Assembly (NCBI GenBank): GCA_024742605.1
Contig: JANSYC010000003.1
Coordinates: 50,073-114,072, forward strand
Reading direction: 5' to 3'
Source: Alphaproteobacteria bacterium
Lineage (GTDB): Bacteria > Pseudomonadota > Alphaproteobacteria > Thalassobaculales > Thalassobaculaceae
DNA length: 64,000 bases
A program made the position numbers and the translations under genes. Positions within the stretch are counted from its first letter, which is position 1. Each line of letters begins with the position of its first letter. Shown in pieces: positions 43,557 to 53,805 of this stretch. Under the pieces are notes generated by a model that was given only the letters and a program-made list of their open reading frames with translations, was not told the DNA's origin and searched no databases.

Positions 43557-44712
43557 CGCGGTCCGGTCGTCGGTCGACCCGGTCGATCTGGCCGCCCGGC
43601 TGGTCCGTTGTCCCAGCGTGACCCCGGCAGAGGGCGGGGCGCTCGGGCTGTTGGAGGACGTACTGCGCCCGATGGGCTTCGACTGCCATCGCCTGGTGTT
43701 CGAGGCCGAGGGCACGGATCCGGTCGATAATCTGTTCGCGCGTTGGGGCAGCGGGTCCCCGCATATCTGTTTCGCCGGGCACACCGATGTGGTCCCGGTC
43801 GGAGACGCGGCCGCCTGGAGCCATGATCCGTTCTCTGGCGATGTCGCGGAGGGTCAGCTCTGGGGTCGCGGGGCGGCCGATATGAAGGGGGCGATCGCCT
43901 CCTTCGTCGCGGCGGTCTCAAGCCATCTTTCGGAAGCCGGCGAGCCGAAGGGCTCGATCAGCCTGCTGATCACCGGGGACGAAGAAGGACCTTCGGTCAA
44001 CGGTACCACCCGCGTGCTCGACTGGATGGAAACTCACGGTCACGTGCCGGACTTCTGCATTGTGGGGGAGCCGACCAATCAGGCCGCCCTCGGGGATATG
44101 GCGAAGATCGGCCGGCGCGGCAGCTTCACGGGCACGCTGGTTGTGAAGGGGATCCAAGGCCACACGGCCTATCCCCATCTCGCCGACAACCCGATTCATC
44201 GTCTGGTCCGGATGCTGCAGCCGTTCGCCGGCGGGGTGCTGGACGAGGGGACGGACCATTTCCCTGCGACCACCTTGATGCTGACCACGGTCGATGTGGG
44301 CAATCCGGCGACCAACGTGATTCCGGCGTCGGTCAAGGCGGTGTTCAACATCCGCTTTAACGATCTGCACAGCTCCACCACACTGGCCGATATGCTGCGG
44401 GCCTCGTTCGACCGGGAGGAGGGCGCGCACTACGAGTTCACATGGTCGTGTTCGGGCGAAAGTTTCCTGACCGAGCCTGGAGCCCTTTCCACGCTGGTGT
44501 CGGAGGCGATCAACGACGTCACTGGACGGCGACCGGAACTGAGCACGACAGGGGGCACGTCCGACGCCCGCTTCATCAAGCGGCTCTGCCCGGTCGTCGA
44601 GTTCGGGCTGATCGGGCAGACCATGCACAAGATTGATGAACGGGTAACGGTGGACTCGATCACCGATCTGCACCAGATCTATCATCACATGCTGCGTCGG
44701 GTGTTCGCCTGA
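43549..44712 (+). CDS. dapE: Succinyl-diaminopimelate desuccinylase
   Basis: The 387-residue M20-family zinc enzyme removes succinate from N-succinyl-L,L-diaminopimelate. [12 protein letters not shown] and [10 protein letters not shown] hold the first metal ligands, [12 protein letters not shown] the catalytic Glu pair, CIVGEPT the next ligand and [11 protein letters not shown] the last His. It is read from the GTG at 43549, overlapping the end of dapD. Together they supply meso-diaminopimelate for peptidoglycan and lysine. Confidence 0.96.
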   Translation: MTDAVRSSVDPVDLAARLVRCPSVTPAEGGALGLLEDVLRPMGFDCHRLVFEAEGTDPVDNLFARWGSGSPHICFAGHTDVVPVGDAAAWSHDPFSGDVAEGQLWGRGAADMKGAIASFVAAVSSHLSEAGEPKGSISLLITGDEEGPSVNGTTRVLDWMETHGHVPDFCIVGEPTNQAALGDMAKIGRRGSFTGTLVVKGIQGHTAYPHLADNPIHRLVRMLQPFAGGVLDEGTDHFPATTLMLTTVDVGNPATNVIPASVKAVFNIRFNDLHSSTTLADMLRASFDREEGAHYEFTWSCSGESFLTEPGALSTLVSEAINDVTGRRPELSTTGGTSDARFIKRLCPVVEFGLIGQTMHKIDERVTVDSITDLHQIYHHMLRRVFA

Positions 44713-44740
44713 GCGCGCGCCCACCTTCTCCGATGGACCT

Positions 44741-45322
44741 ATGACCGGATCGACCCTCCCAACGCAGACCGAGATCGCCTCCTCTCTCTATGGGTGCTGG
44801 AGACTGTTCCTTGGAGACGAGACCGGCCTGCAGTATTTTCGCCGGGATCTGGATGGGCTCTGGTCGGCTCTATGGGCTCTGGTCTTCGCGGTGCCGGTAT
44901 ACGTTCTGAAGATCGCGCTCGATCTCGGCGGCGAGAGCGTCACCCTGTTGGGCTTCGACGGTATGGTGATCGAAGCCGAGATCCTGGTGCTCAGCGGCGT
45001 GATCTACGCGCTCGCGATCTACTACATTCTGCCGGCCCTCGAACGTGAGAGCCGGTATTTCGACTACATGGTGGCCTATCTGTGGGTCGGTATGGCCCAG
45101 GTGTACATTCACACGGTGCCGTCGATCCTTCGGGCCATCGGGGTGATCCCGGATCAGGGCGCCAGTTTCATGGCGGTTGTTCTGGTCCTGGCCATGCTCT
45201 GGTGGAGCTGGTTCATGACCCGGACCGCCCTGAACGTGAATGGCGGTCAAGCCGGAATCATCCTGGCCGGGACGGTGATCTACGAATTCATCCTGGCGAT
45301 CTCGTTATCCCGCCTGCTCTGA
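44741..45322 (+). CDS. Multi-pass membrane protein, unrecognised (Yip1-like layout)
   Basis: The 193-residue protein has about five hydrophobic spans, starting near residue 43 ([19 protein letters not shown]). Others include [34 protein letters not shown] and [19 protein letters not shown]. The layout resembles Yip1-type proteins, but no clear motif proves it. It follows dapE by 28 bases and may share its transcript. The 3' end overlaps the convergent truA gene by 18 bases. Confidence 0.7.
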   Translation: MTGSTLPTQTEIASSLYGCWRLFLGDETGLQYFRRDLDGLWSALWALVFAVPVYVLKIALDLGGESVTLLGFDGMVIEAEILVLSGVIYALAIYYILPALERESRYFDYMVAYLWVGMAQVYIHTVPSILRAIGVIPDQGASFMAVVLVLAMLWWSWFMTRTALNVNGGQAGIILAGTVIYEFILAISLSRLL

Positions 45323-46063
45323 CGGATACACCACACCGGTCAGGTAGAGGCCGTCGGCGGGCGCTGTGGGTCCGCCCTTGGTGCGGTCCCTGGCGTCCCG
45401 GGCGAGGCGCACCTGATCGGCGGTCCACTTACCCTCGCCCACCAGTTTGAGCGTTCCGGCGATGTTGCGCACCTGGTGATGCAGAAACGAGCGGGCCCGG
45501 GCGATGATTTCGATCCGCTCGCCGGTCCGGCTGATCTCCAACAGATCCAAGCTCTTGACGGGAGACTTGGACTGGCAGTGGGCGGAGCGGAAGGTTGTGA
45601 AGTCGTGGTGGCCGATCAGATGGGCCGCGCCCGCGCGCATGGCCTCGATATCAAGCGGCCGCGGAACCTGCCAGGCCCGGCCCGCCTTGATCGTCAGCGG
45701 CGCCCGACGGTTCACGATGATGTACCGGTAGGAGCGTTCGATCGCGGAGAACCGGGCATGAAAGTCGGGTCCGACAATTGCGCACCCGACCACCGCCACC
45801 GGCTGCGGTTTCAGATGAGCGTTGATCGCCTTGGGAAGCGAGAAGGTGTCGTAGCGCTCCGTCGAGATGTCGACATGTGCGACCTGTCCCGTGGCGTGCA
45901 CCCCGGCATCGGTCCGTCCGGCTCCCTCGACCAGGACCCGCTCGCCGGTAAACCCGAAGACCGCGTCCTCCAGCGCCTGCTGAACCGACGGCTCGTCGGC
46001 TTGCCGCTGCCAGCCCGCGAAGGGACCGCCGTCATACTCGAGAATGAGCTTAAAGCGGGGCAT
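45305..46063 (-). CDS. truA: tRNA pseudouridine(38-40) synthase TruA
   Basis: The 252-residue protein modifies U38-U40 in the anticodon stem. [14 protein letters not shown], the catalytic [17 protein letters not shown] with the nucleophilic Asp, and [15 protein letters not shown] are all diagnostic. Its ATG shares one base with the fmt stop (TGATG), so it is the third gene of the def-fmt-truA operon. Confidence 0.96.
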   Translation of the reverse strand: MPRFKLILEYDGGPFAGWQRQADEPSVQQALEDAVFGFTGERVLVEGAGRTDAGVHATGQVAHVDISTERYDTFSLPKAINAHLKPQPVAVVGCAIVGPDFHARFSAIERSYRYIIVNRRAPLTIKAGRAWQVPRPLDIEAMRAGAAHLIGHHDFTTFRSAHCQSKSPVKSLDLLEISRTGERIEIIARARSFLHHQVRNIAGTLKLVGEGKWTADQVRLARDARDRTKGGPTAPADGLYLTGVVYPSEQAG

Positions 46064-47037
46064 CAGTCCGCTGGGTCTTGGGGGGTCGGTTGCCCCAGAA
46101 TGGTCCCCGGCGGCAGCGGGAAACCGCGTAGGAAGTCGACGGTGTCCATCGGTCCCTTGCCCGGCCGTTGCACGCGGGTCGGCCGCAGTGCGTCGGTCCC
46201 GCAGGCGATGGTCAGTTCACTGTCCAGAACGGTGCCGGGCGCGTTTGCCAGGGAGCCGAGCGCCAGGACCCGGGCCGCCATGATCTTGATGCGGGTGCCC
46301 TCATGTTCCGTGAAGGCGCCTGGCCAGGGGGTGAAGGCCCGGATCTGCCGTTCCAAATCGACAGCAGGACGGGAGAAGTCCAGAACCCCCTCGTCCCGCT
46401 CCAGCTTGGCGGCGTAGGTTACGCCGGTCTCGGGCTGTGCGGTGGCGACCGCCGTCCCGGCTGCGCGTTCTGCCAGGGTCGGCAGCAGCGCCTCGGCCCC
46501 CAGTGCGGCCAGCTTGTCGTGCAGGCCCTGGGCGGTTTCATCAGGGGCAATCGGCTGCACGTGGCGCGACAGCATGGCGCCGGTATCCAGGCCCTTATCC
46601 ATCTGCATGATGGTGATTCCGGTTTCGGAATCGCCCGCCAGGATCGCCCGGTGGATCGGCGCGGCGCCGCGCCAACGGGGCAGCAGGGAGGCGTGCACGG
46701 TCATGCAACCCAGACGCGGCGCCTCCAGGATGGCCGGTGGCAGAATCAGCCCGTAGGCGGCGACCACGGCGCAGTCCAGGTTGAGCGCGCGGAACGCCTC
46801 CAGTTCGGCCTCACCCTTCAGGCTTCTCGGTGTCCGGACCTCGACCCCGAACGTCTCGGCGGCCACCTGAACCGGGGTGGGTCGCTCCTTCTGGCCGCGA
46901 CCTGCTGGCCGGGGTGGTTGGGCGTAGACGCAGACCACGTCGTGTCCAGCCGCGACCAGCGCCCGCAGGCTGGGGACGGCGAAGTCCGGGCTGCCCAGGA
47001 ACGCCAGGCGCAGAGGTGCGGGGGCTTGCGTGCTCAC
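46063..47037 (-). CDS. fmt: Methionyl-tRNA formyltransferase
   Basis: The 324-residue protein formylates initiator Met-t[19 protein letters not shown] is the N-terminal strand-loop, [19 protein letters not shown] the tetrahydrofolate-binding block, and MDKGLDTG the catalytic Asp. The C-terminal OB-like domain contacts tRNA. It overlaps def by 4 bases (start of fmt within the def stop) and truA by one base. Confidence 0.96.
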   Translation of the reverse strand: MSTQAPAPLRLAFLGSPDFAVPSLRALVAAGHDVVCVYAQPPRPAGRGQKERPTPVQVAAETFGVEVRTPRSLKGEAELEAFRALNLDCAVVAAYGLILPPAILEAPRLGCMTVHASLLPRWRGAAPIHRAILAGDSETGITIMQMDKGLDTGAMLSRHVQPIAPDETAQGLHDKLAALGAEALLPTLAERAAGTAVATAQPETGVTYAAKLERDEGVLDFSRPAVDLERQIRAFTPWPGAFTEHEGTRIKIMAARVLALGSLANAPGTVLDSELTIACGTDALRPTRVQRPGKGPMDTVDFLRGFPLPPGTILGQPTPQDPAD

Positions 47038-47567
47038 AGCACCGACTTGTCGTCGCGGCTCTTCTTGGCCTTGACCATCTTCCGCAGGATCATGTTGCGT
47101 TTGAGAGCCGAGATGTGGTCGACGAACAGAACCCCGTCCAGATGGTCGATCTCATGCTGCACGCAGACCGCCAGCACACCATCCGCGTCGAGAGTTCGCA
47201 GTTTTCCATCCCGGTCGATATACTCAACCTTTACGTCCGCAGGGCGCTCGACCTCGGCGAACATATCGGGCAGCGAGAGGCAGCCTTCCTCGAACACCTT
47301 GGACGCATCGGACGACCAGACCACCTTGGGATTGGCCATCGCCAGCGGGGCTGGATGCTCGTCGTCTCCCTCCCGGCTGACATCCATCACGATGACCCGG
47401 CGGTTGACTCCGACCTGAGGGGCCGCGAGCCCGATACCGGGCGCCTTGTACATCGTCTCCAGCATGTCATCCATCAGCTGGCGCAAGCTATCGTCGACGG
47501 CTTCCACCGGCTTGGACGTGGTCTTGAGAATTGGGTCCGGTGCCCAGATGATCGGCAGGAGAGCCAT
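47034..47567 (-). CDS. def: Peptide deformylase
   Basis: The 177-residue iron/zinc enzyme removes the formyl group from nascent proteins. The three motifs are intact: GIGLAAPQVG, EEGCLSLP (metal Cys) and QHEIDHLDG (two His and the catalytic Glu). It is the first gene of def-fmt-truA, so the formylation and deformylation enzymes are made together. Confidence 0.97.
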   Translation of the reverse strand: MALLPIIWAPDPILKTTSKPVEAVDDSLRQLMDDMLETMYKAPGIGLAAPQVGVNRRVIVMDVSREGDDEHPAPLAMANPKVVWSSDASKVFEEGCLSLPDMFAEVERPADVKVEYIDRDGKLRTLDADGVLAVCVQHEIDHLDGVLFVDHISALKRNMILRKMVKAKKSRDDKSVL

Positions 47568-47595
47568 CGCGATTCGGTCCTATATGTGATGGCTT

Positions 47596-47624
47596 GAGGT
47601 AGGCGAAGCGGGCGGGAGGGTCAA
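47596..47624 (-). promoter_or_regulatory. Candidate promoter for def-fmt-truA
   Basis: On the minus strand TTGACC (47624-47619) is followed after 17 bases by TACCTC (47601-47596). The -35 is good, the -10 weak. It lies in the 130-base divergent gap to rmuC. Confidence 0.35.
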
Positions 47625-47697
47625 GGTTTTCAGGTGCTTCCCGTGGGGGTACGGGCGAATTTCGGCGGGTTCGCGACGCGATGATAGGTTTGGGGCC

Positions 47698-48873
47698 ATG
47701 AGCACCATTGAAATTCTTGTCCTGATCCTGGCGGTTTGTCTGATTGCCGCCGTGGCGGCCCTGGTCCTGCGCGGGCGGGGCGGAGACAGCGTTGTCGATG
47801 CCCTGGCCGAGAGCGAGCACCGCCAGCAATTGGCGGCGGAACGGCTGGCGGCGATGCAGTCGGAGCTGGCTGGCCGGCTCGGCCAGCTGGCCGAGCAGAA
47901 TGCGTCCGGACAGGCCCGCATGGCGGAACAGTTTCAGGTGCAGGAGCGGGCGCTGTCCCGGAAGCTGGAGGAGCGGCTGGCGGAGGTGACCAAGCGGGTC
48001 GGCGAGACGCTTGAGAAGACCTCGAAGCAATCCGAGACCACGATCGGGGAGTTGAAGACGCGTCTGGCCGTGATCGATGCGGCCCAGAAGAACATAACAG
48101 AACTGTCGACCCAGGTGGTCGGTCTACAGGACATTCTGGCCAACAAGCAGACCCGGGGGCAGTTCGGCGAGATCCAATTGAACGATCTGGTGAGTCAGGC
48201 CCTGCCACCCAGCGCCTATCAGTTTCAGGCCCAGATCGGCGACAACAAGCGGGTCGATTGTCTGCTGACCCTGCCAAACCCGCCGGGGCCGATCGCGATC
48301 GACGCGAAGTTCCCGCTGGAATCCTATCGCGAGTTGCACGACGCATCCGACGATGCCGGACGGGCGGCGGCCCGCAAGAAGTTGGGCGGCGATATTCTCA
48401 CTCATGTGAAGGACATCGCCGAAAAGTACATCGTGCCCGGCGTGACGGCGGAATCGGCCCTGATGTTCCTGCCGTCCGAAGCGCTCTATGCGGAACTCCA
48501 CGCCAATCTCGGTCATATCATGCAGGAGGCCTACAAGCGCCGGGTCTGGATTGTCTCGCCGACCACGCTGATGGCGACCCTGAACACGGTCCGGGCGGTG
48601 CTCAAGGATGCCCGCATGCGGGAGCAGGCGCATGTGATCCAGCAGGAGGTTGAGGTCTTGCTGAAGGACGTGGACCGGCTGGACGACCGGGTCGCGAAGC
48701 TGGACAAGCATTTCGGACAGGCGGTGGAGGATGTGCGCCAGATTCGGATCTCGACCGAAAAGGTGACGAAGCGCGGCGAGCGTATCCGCGAGGTCGAGGT
48801 CGGCGACGACTCCCAGGAAGCGGCCGAGGTTGTGGAGAAATCGGCGGCCCCGCTGTTGGGAGCGGCGGAGTAG
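47698..48873 (+). CDS. rmuC: DNA recombination protein RmuC
   Basis: The 391-residue protein has an N-terminal membrane helix (IEILVLILAVCLIAAVAALVL), a long coiled coil (about 35-140) and the RmuC nuclease-like domain: QTRGQFGEIQLNDLV, DCLLTLPNPPGPIAIDAKFPL and FLPSEALYAEL. WIVSPTTLMATLNTV is also conserved. RmuC limits inversions at short repeats. It is divergent from def and overlaps nothing downstream. Confidence 0.92.
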   Translation: MSTIEILVLILAVCLIAAVAALVLRGRGGDSVVDALAESEHRQQLAAERLAAMQSELAGRLGQLAEQNASGQARMAEQFQVQERALSRKLEERLAEVTKRVGETLEKTSKQSETTIGELKTRLAVIDAAQKNITELSTQVVGLQDILANKQTRGQFGEIQLNDLVSQALPPSAYQFQAQIGDNKRVDCLLTLPNPPGPIAIDAKFPLESYRELHDASDDAGRAAARKKLGGDILTHVKDIAEKYIVPGVTAESALMFLPSEALYAELHANLGHIMQEAYKRRVWIVSPTTLMATLNTVRAVLKDARMREQAHVIQQEVEVLLKDVDRLDDRVAKLDKHFGQAVEDVRQIRISTEKVTKRGERIREVEVGDDSQEAAEVVEKSAAPLLGAAE

Positions 48874-48876
48874 CCT

Positions 48877-50052
48877 CTAGGCTAGAGTGCCCGCGACCAC
48901 CAACCCGCCCTTGACCACGTAGCCGCGCGGCGGCCGATTGACCACCGCCTCGGCGACGGTCTCGGCATCGACCGCGATGAAGTCCGCGGGTGCACCGATC
49001 TCAAGCCCCCACATGCCGAGCCCGATGGCCTGGGCCGCCGCTTCCGTCGCGAGGTCGAGGGCGATGGCCAAACCCTCATCGGTTCGGAAACCGCAGCGGT
49101 ACGCCACCAGCATCGCCCGCTCCAGCATGTCGGCATTGCCGAACGGAGACCAGGCGTCGCGCACATTGTCGGAGCCGGCGCAGACTACCACACCCGCCTC
49201 GCGGATGCGGGCAACCGGAAGCATCGGCACCGCACCCGGCACGGCGGTCATGATTGCGACGCCGGCCTCGGCCAGATCGGTGAGCGTCAGATCCAGGGTC
49301 TGGTCGTCGACCGTTGAGAGCGCGAAGGCATGACTGACCATCACCCGTCCGCCAAGGCCGCTCGCCAGGGTGCGTGCCGCGATATCCCGCAGCTCCAGCG
49401 CCCCTCTGTGACCCGGGTCGTGCAGGTGGATGTCGATGCCGGCCCCGTGTTTTTCCGCCAGCCCGAAGATCGCATCCAGGTGCCCGTCGAGATCTCCGTC
49501 GATGCCGATCGGATCGATCCCGCCGACGATTTCCGCACCATCGGACAGGGCGGCGTCCATAAGGTCATGAACCCCGGGTGCGCTGCAGAGTCCGGACTGC
49601 GGAAATGCCACCAATTGCACGTCGATGCGTCCCGAAAATGCGTCGCGGGCGTCCATCACCTGGCTCAGATGGTCGAGCTTGCTGTCCGGATCGATGTCCA
49701 CATGGCAGCGCAGGGCCGTGGTGCCGTGGCTGAGCGCCTGATCGAGCATGACGCGGGCACGGGCCTCGACCGAGAGGTCTAGGTCCGCCCGCCCGTCGCG
49801 CTCCGCCGTGATCCGCTCCTTGACGCTCGGCCCCGACCGGTGTGGCCGCCAGGGGAGGCCGAGAAAGGTCTTGTCGAGATGCACATGGCTGTCGACCAGG
49901 GCCGGCAGCACCAGCAGATCGCCCAGGTCGCGCGCGTCGGGTGCGGTAACGGAACCTGGAAGGGCCTCGGAAAACCCCGAGAACTGGCCGTTCTCGATCT
50001 GGATCGTGACCCGGCGCCCGTCCGGCAGGCGCGCGTTCAAAAAATCGCTCAT
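48877..50052 (-). CDS. Amidohydrolase family protein (cytosine deaminase-like)
   Basis: The 391-residue protein is a metal-dependent hydrolase of the CodA/AtzB type. LPALVDSHVHLDKTF begins the barrel, TTALRCHVDID and GIDIHLHD supply further ligands, VMVSHAFALS the next His and CAGSDNVRDAWSPFG the final Asp. ADFIAVDAETVAEAVVNRPP is the usual C-terminal sandwich. It probably deaminates a pyrimidine or related ring. It lies 17 bases after the AraC regulator gene and likely shares its transcript. The ribosome binding site before 50052 is weak, which fits coupling. Confidence 0.84.
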   Translation of the reverse strand: MSDFLNARLPDGRRVTIQIENGQFSGFSEALPGSVTAPDARDLGDLLVLPALVDSHVHLDKTFLGLPWRPHRSGPSVKERITAERDGRADLDLSVEARARVMLDQALSHGTTALRCHVDIDPDSKLDHLSQVMDARDAFSGRIDVQLVAFPQSGLCSAPGVHDLMDAALSDGAEIVGGIDPIGIDGDLDGHLDAIFGLAEKHGAGIDIHLHDPGHRGALELRDIAARTLASGLGGRVMVSHAFALSTVDDQTLDLTLTDLAEAGVAIMTAVPGAVPMLPVARIREAGVVVCAGSDNVRDAWSPFGNADMLERAMLVAYRCGFRTDEGLAIALDLATEAAAQAIGLGMWGLEIGAPADFIAVDAETVAEAVVNRPPRGYVVKGGLVVAGTLA

Positions 50053-50069
50053 TCGGTCACAATACCGGA

Positions 50070-50873
50070 TCAGGCGCGCGCGCCAAGATAGCGGGTCGGG
50101 GAGGCACCCAATTCCCGGCGAAACATGGCAACGAAAGCGCTGGGGCTGGCATATCCCATGTCGAGGGCGACGGTGGTCACGGGGATTCCGGCGGCGAGCC
50201 GTTCGAGGGCTGCGAGCAATCGGCGCCGTCGTCTCCAGGCGCCGAAACTTAAGCCCGTCTCGGCCTCGAAGAGGCGGGCGAGGGTGCGGTCGCTGGCGCC
50301 GACATCCCTGCCCCACGCAGTCAGCGAGCGTTCATCCCCAGGGGTTTCGATCAGACCCCGCGCCACTTCGAGGGCGCGCCGATCGCTTGGCAGCGGCAGA
50401 TCGAGCGGTGCCGGGGCCAAGGTCGACAACTCATCGGCCAGAACCGCGACCAGTCGCGCTTCGGGCCCTTCCTCCGGATAGTCACGGGGCAGCGTGACCA
50501 CCCGTCCGATCAGACCCCGGACCAGGTCCGGGACCTCCACCACCCGGCAGTCCGGCCCGATGGGCACACCGGAATCCGACCGGAGATAGAGCGTCCGCAT
50601 GCCGACCGGCGTTGTCGCCCGCACCTCATGCACGACCTCGGCCGGGACCCAGACGGCATGGCCGGGTGGCACCAACCAGGAGCCGGACGCGGTGCGCACC
50701 GCCATCAACCCGCGGTCCGCATGGACGAGCTGGGCGCGCATATGCCTGTGAAACCCGGTGCTGTGGCCTTGGGCGTAGTCGACGGCATATCCCACGATCG
50801 CCTTCGGCCAGCTTTCGCGATCTCGGACGTCCGGATTGATGCTGTCTGCTGCGATTTGGCTGATTAGAGACAT
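50070..50873 (-). CDS. AraC-family transcriptional regulator
   Basis: The 267-residue protein has a cupin-type sensing domain (GFHRHMRAQLVHADRGLMAV and VPPGHAVWVPAEVVHEV) and a C-terminal pair of helix-turn-helix motifs (LTAWGRDVGASDRTLARLFEAETG ending RYLGAR, with VALDMGYASPSAFVAMFRRELG). It is divergent from an MFS transporter gene, so it probably controls that gene, a common pairing. Start taken at ATG 50873. Confidence 0.88.
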   Translation of the reverse strand: MSLISQIAADSINPDVRDRESWPKAIVGYAVDYAQGHSTGFHRHMRAQLVHADRGLMAVRTASGSWLVPPGHAVWVPAEVVHEVRATTPVGMRTLYLRSDSGVPIGPDCRVVEVPDLVRGLIGRVVTLPRDYPEEGPEARLVAVLADELSTLAPAPLDLPLPSDRRALEVARGLIETPGDERSLTAWGRDVGASDRTLARLFEAETGLSFGAWRRRRRLLAALERLAAGIPVTTVALDMGYASPSAFVAMFRRELGASPTRYLGARA

Positions 50874-50958
50874 AATATGACATTCTATCGAAAGTACGAC
50901 GCTTCGCAATCCCTCATGATACTGACATCACACCGGTAGTCCCGTCCTGGAGGATGAA

Positions 50959-52188
50959 ATGCGGCTCAATACGCGGTTCCTGTTTCTGAACATCGGCCAC
51001 GCCACCGATCATCTGATGATGCTGCTGTTCCCGGCGGTCGTTGTGGTGATGGCCGCGGAGTTCGAGGGCGGGTATTCCGAGATGCTGCCGCTGGCGACCG
51101 GTGGGTTCATCGCCTTCGGGGTGTTCTCGCTTCCGGCAGGCTGGCTGGCCGACCGGTGGAGCCGGGAGGGGATGATCGGGCTGTTCTTCCTGGGAATCGG
51201 GTCGGCGGCGATCGCGACCAGTTTTGCGAGCACCGATTGGCAGATTGCCCTCGGGCTGTTCGCGATCGGGATGTTCGCGGCGATCTACCATCCGGTGGGC
51301 ATCGCCATGGTCAGCCAGGGCGGCGGGGCGGTCGGCAAGCGGCTCGGGATCAACGGTGTCTGGGGCAATATGGGCGTCGCCGCCTCGGCCCTGACGGCGG
51401 GCGCCTTGGCGGACGCCTTCGGATGGCGCGCGGCGTTCCTGATTCCGGGCTTGCTGGTGATCGGGATCGGCATCGCGTGGCTGATCCATTGCCGGGGCGA
51501 TGCCGGACAGCGGGCGACGGCGGCCGGGGCGGCGGCGCGTAAGAGCAAGGTGGAGCCGACGGCGGACTTGAAGCGGGTGCTGGTGATCGTGGCGGTGGCG
51601 ACCGCCTTCGGCGGGTTCATCTTCAATGCGACCACCATAGCGCTTCCGAAAGTGTTCGATGACCGGCTGGCGGATCTTGCCGGGACCGCGACCCAGGCGG
51701 GCGCCCTGATCGCGATCGTCTACGCTTTGGCCGCGTTCAGTCAGATCGTGGTCGGATCCCTGATCGACAAGCATCCGCTGAAGTGGATCTTTGTGGGCAT
51801 CACCTTAGGCGACGTGCTGATTTTCCTGCTGGCGGCGAATGCGACCGGCTCCAGCATGCTGGCGCTGGCGCTTGTCATGATGGTGCTGGTGTTCGGCCAG
51901 ATCCCGATCACCGACACGCTGGTCGCGCGCCACACGCCGGAGAACTGGCGGGGGCGGGTTTACGCGGTGAAATACGTGCTCTCCTTCGGGGTCGCCTCAA
52001 CGGCCGCCCCGGCCATTGCCTGGTTGTATGGGGGCGGATTGGCAGGGTGGCCGACACTTGACGGGATCAGCGGGTTTGCTGGCCTGTTCCTGATCTGCTG
52101 TGCCTGTGCTGCTGTAGTGTGCGCGGCGGCTGTGCTGTTGCCCCGCCCGCGCCCGGCTCCAGTTGCCGCAATGGCCGGGGAAGACTAG
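50959..52188 (+). CDS. MFS transporter
   Basis: The 409-residue protein has about 12 membrane spans of the major facilitator superfamily. AGWLADRWSREGMIGL is the loop 2-3 signature, and SLIDKHPLKWIFVG the matching loop in the second half. FAAIYHPVGIAMV in the fourth span resembles the fosmidomycin-resistance branch. The substrate is unknown. TGGAGGATG just before the ATG is a strong ribosome binding site. It is the likely target of the divergent AraC regulator. Confidence 0.87.
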   Translation: MRLNTRFLFLNIGHATDHLMMLLFPAVVVVMAAEFEGGYSEMLPLATGGFIAFGVFSLPAGWLADRWSREGMIGLFFLGIGSAAIATSFASTDWQIALGLFAIGMFAAIYHPVGIAMVSQGGGAVGKRLGINGVWGNMGVAASALTAGALADAFGWRAAFLIPGLLVIGIGIAWLIHCRGDAGQRATAAGAAARKSKVEPTADLKRVLVIVAVATAFGGFIFNATTIALPKVFDDRLADLAGTATQAGALIAIVYALAAFSQIVVGSLIDKHPLKWIFVGITLGDVLIFLLAANATGSSMLALALVMMVLVFGQIPITDTLVARHTPENWRGRVYAVKYVLSFGVASTAAPAIAWLYGGGLAGWPTLDGISGFAGLFLICCACAAVVCAAAVLLPRPRPAPVAAMAGED

Positions 52189-52246
52189 GACTGCCGAGTG
52201 GCGTGGCCTGCTGTCCCGCAGCGGACCAAGCTTTCGGTTAAGCCGG

Positions 52247-53680
52247 TTATCGGAGGATCTTGCCCGGATTCATGATGCCGTTCGGGTCGACCACCGCCTT
52301 CAGGGTCCGCATCAGCGCAAGCTTCGACGGTGGCGCGTACTTCTCGAGGGTTTCGCGCTTCTCGGCACCGATGCCGTGTTCGGCGGAGAAACTACCGCCG
52401 AAATCACTGACGATGTCGTTCAGCCGGTCCGCCAGACCCTGTTTGCTCTGGGTCCAGACCTGCTGGTCCATCTGGACCGGTTTGCGGACGGTGTAGTGGA
52501 TATTGCCGTCGCCCATATGGCCCATCGTGTTGAAGGTCACGTCCGCCATCATCTTCGCCATCTCGGCGCGGGAGAAGGTCAGGAATTCCGCCACCCGGCT
52601 GACCGGCACCGACACGTCGCAGGTCAGCCCCCAGCCCGCGCGCTTCCCGGCCTCGGCCTGCTCTTCCCGTGGCCGCCAGATCTGACGGCGCTGCTCCTCG
52701 GTCTCGGCGATCACGCCGTCGGTCACCAGACCGGCCTCGGACGCGCGCTCGAAGATCACCTCCAGCTTCGCCCGCAGATCGTCGATCGGCGAGGAGGTGG
52801 CCAGTTCCAGCAGAATGTACCAGGGCGAGGGCGTGGCCAGCGGATCGACAATCCCCTCGATGTGGTCCAGCGCCAGTTGCAGGGTCTCACGCGGCATGAT
52901 CTCGAAGGCCCGCACCGCATCGCCGGACAGCTCTCGTGCCATCAGCAGCAGCGTCTGCGCCGCCTCCGGGCTCGGCAGGGCCAGCAGCGCCGTCTCCACC
53001 ACCCGCGGGGCCGGCATCAGGCGGAAGGCGGCAGCGGTGATGATGCCCAGGGTTCCTTCGGCGCCGATGAACAGGTGCTTAAGGTCGTAGCCGGTGTTGT
53101 TCTTCCGCAGGGTGTTCAGCCCCTCGTAGACCGTGCCGTCCGGCATCACCACTTCCAGGCCCAGGACCTGCTCGCGGGTGTTGCCGTACTTGATCGTCTG
53201 ATTTCCGCCCGCATTGGTCGACAGGGTGCCGCCGACCGTGCAGCTGCCCTCGGAGGCCAGGGAGAGCGGAAACAGCCGCCCGGCATCCAGCGCAGTACCC
53301 TGGAGGTTCTGGATGATACAGCCGGCTTCGGCGACCATCGCGAAATTCTCGGAATCCAGACTGCGGACCTTGGTCATCCGGTCGGTCGAGACCACGATGG
53401 TGGGACGGGGTTCGGTCGGGATCGAGCCCTCCACCAGGCCGGTGTTGCCGCCCTGCGGGACCACCGCGATGCCGGCCTCGGCGGCGATCCTGACAACGGC
53501 GGCGGTCTCGTCGGTGGTGATGGGGCGGGCGACCAGCAGCGCCTTACCGGTGCGGTTGCCGCGCCAGTCCCGGCGGTACTTCAGCGTGTCCGCGTCGCCC
53601 TCGATCCATCCCTTGGAGCCGAGCGCCTGCTTGATCCGCGCGACCGCGTCCGCGACCCGATCCGGCCTGTCGATGTTCAC
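52247..53680 (-). CDS. FAD-linked D-2-hydroxyacid dehydrogenase (GlcD/D2HGDH-like)
   Basis: The 477-residue protein has the FAD-binding-4 domain (VVPQGGNTGLVEGSIP near 70-90, GTLSTNAGGN and GNTREQVLGLEVVMPDG) and the C-terminal oxidase domain with MGHMGDGNIHYTV and EHGIGAEK, the metal-site motifs of D-2-hydroxyglutarate, D-lactate and glycolate dehydrogenases. The start is the GTG at 53680, behind GGGAGGA; the frame extends to 53776 without a good site. It stands alone, convergent with the MFS gene. Confidence 0.9.
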   Translation of the reverse strand: MNIDRPDRVADAVARIKQALGSKGWIEGDADTLKYRRDWRGNRTGKALLVARPITTDETAAVVRIAAEAGIAVVPQGGNTGLVEGSIPTEPRPTIVVSTDRMTKVRSLDSENFAMVAEAGCIIQNLQGTALDAGRLFPLSLASEGSCTVGGTLSTNAGGNQTIKYGNTREQVLGLEVVMPDGTVYEGLNTLRKNNTGYDLKHLFIGAEGTLGIITAAAFRLMPAPRVVETALLALPSPEAAQTLLLMARELSGDAVRAFEIMPRETLQLALDHIEGIVDPLATPSPWYILLELATSSPIDDLRAKLEVIFERASEAGLVTDGVIAETEEQRRQIWRPREEQAEAGKRAGWGLTCDVSVPVSRVAEFLTFSRAEMAKMMADVTFNTMGHMGDGNIHYTVRKPVQMDQQVWTQSKQGLADRLNDIVSDFGGSFSAEHGIGAEKRETLEKYAPPSKLALMRTLKAVVDPNGIMNPGKILR

Positions 53681-53805
53681 CAGCAATCCTCCCGAGTTTC
53701 GATTTTTGCGGATGATGCGCGGAGAGGCGTGGACGGGGCAAGGGGGCACTGCGATGGAACTGCGCGTCCCGCTCAAGGCTGCCCGACCAACGGGCGCCGA
53801 CGGCG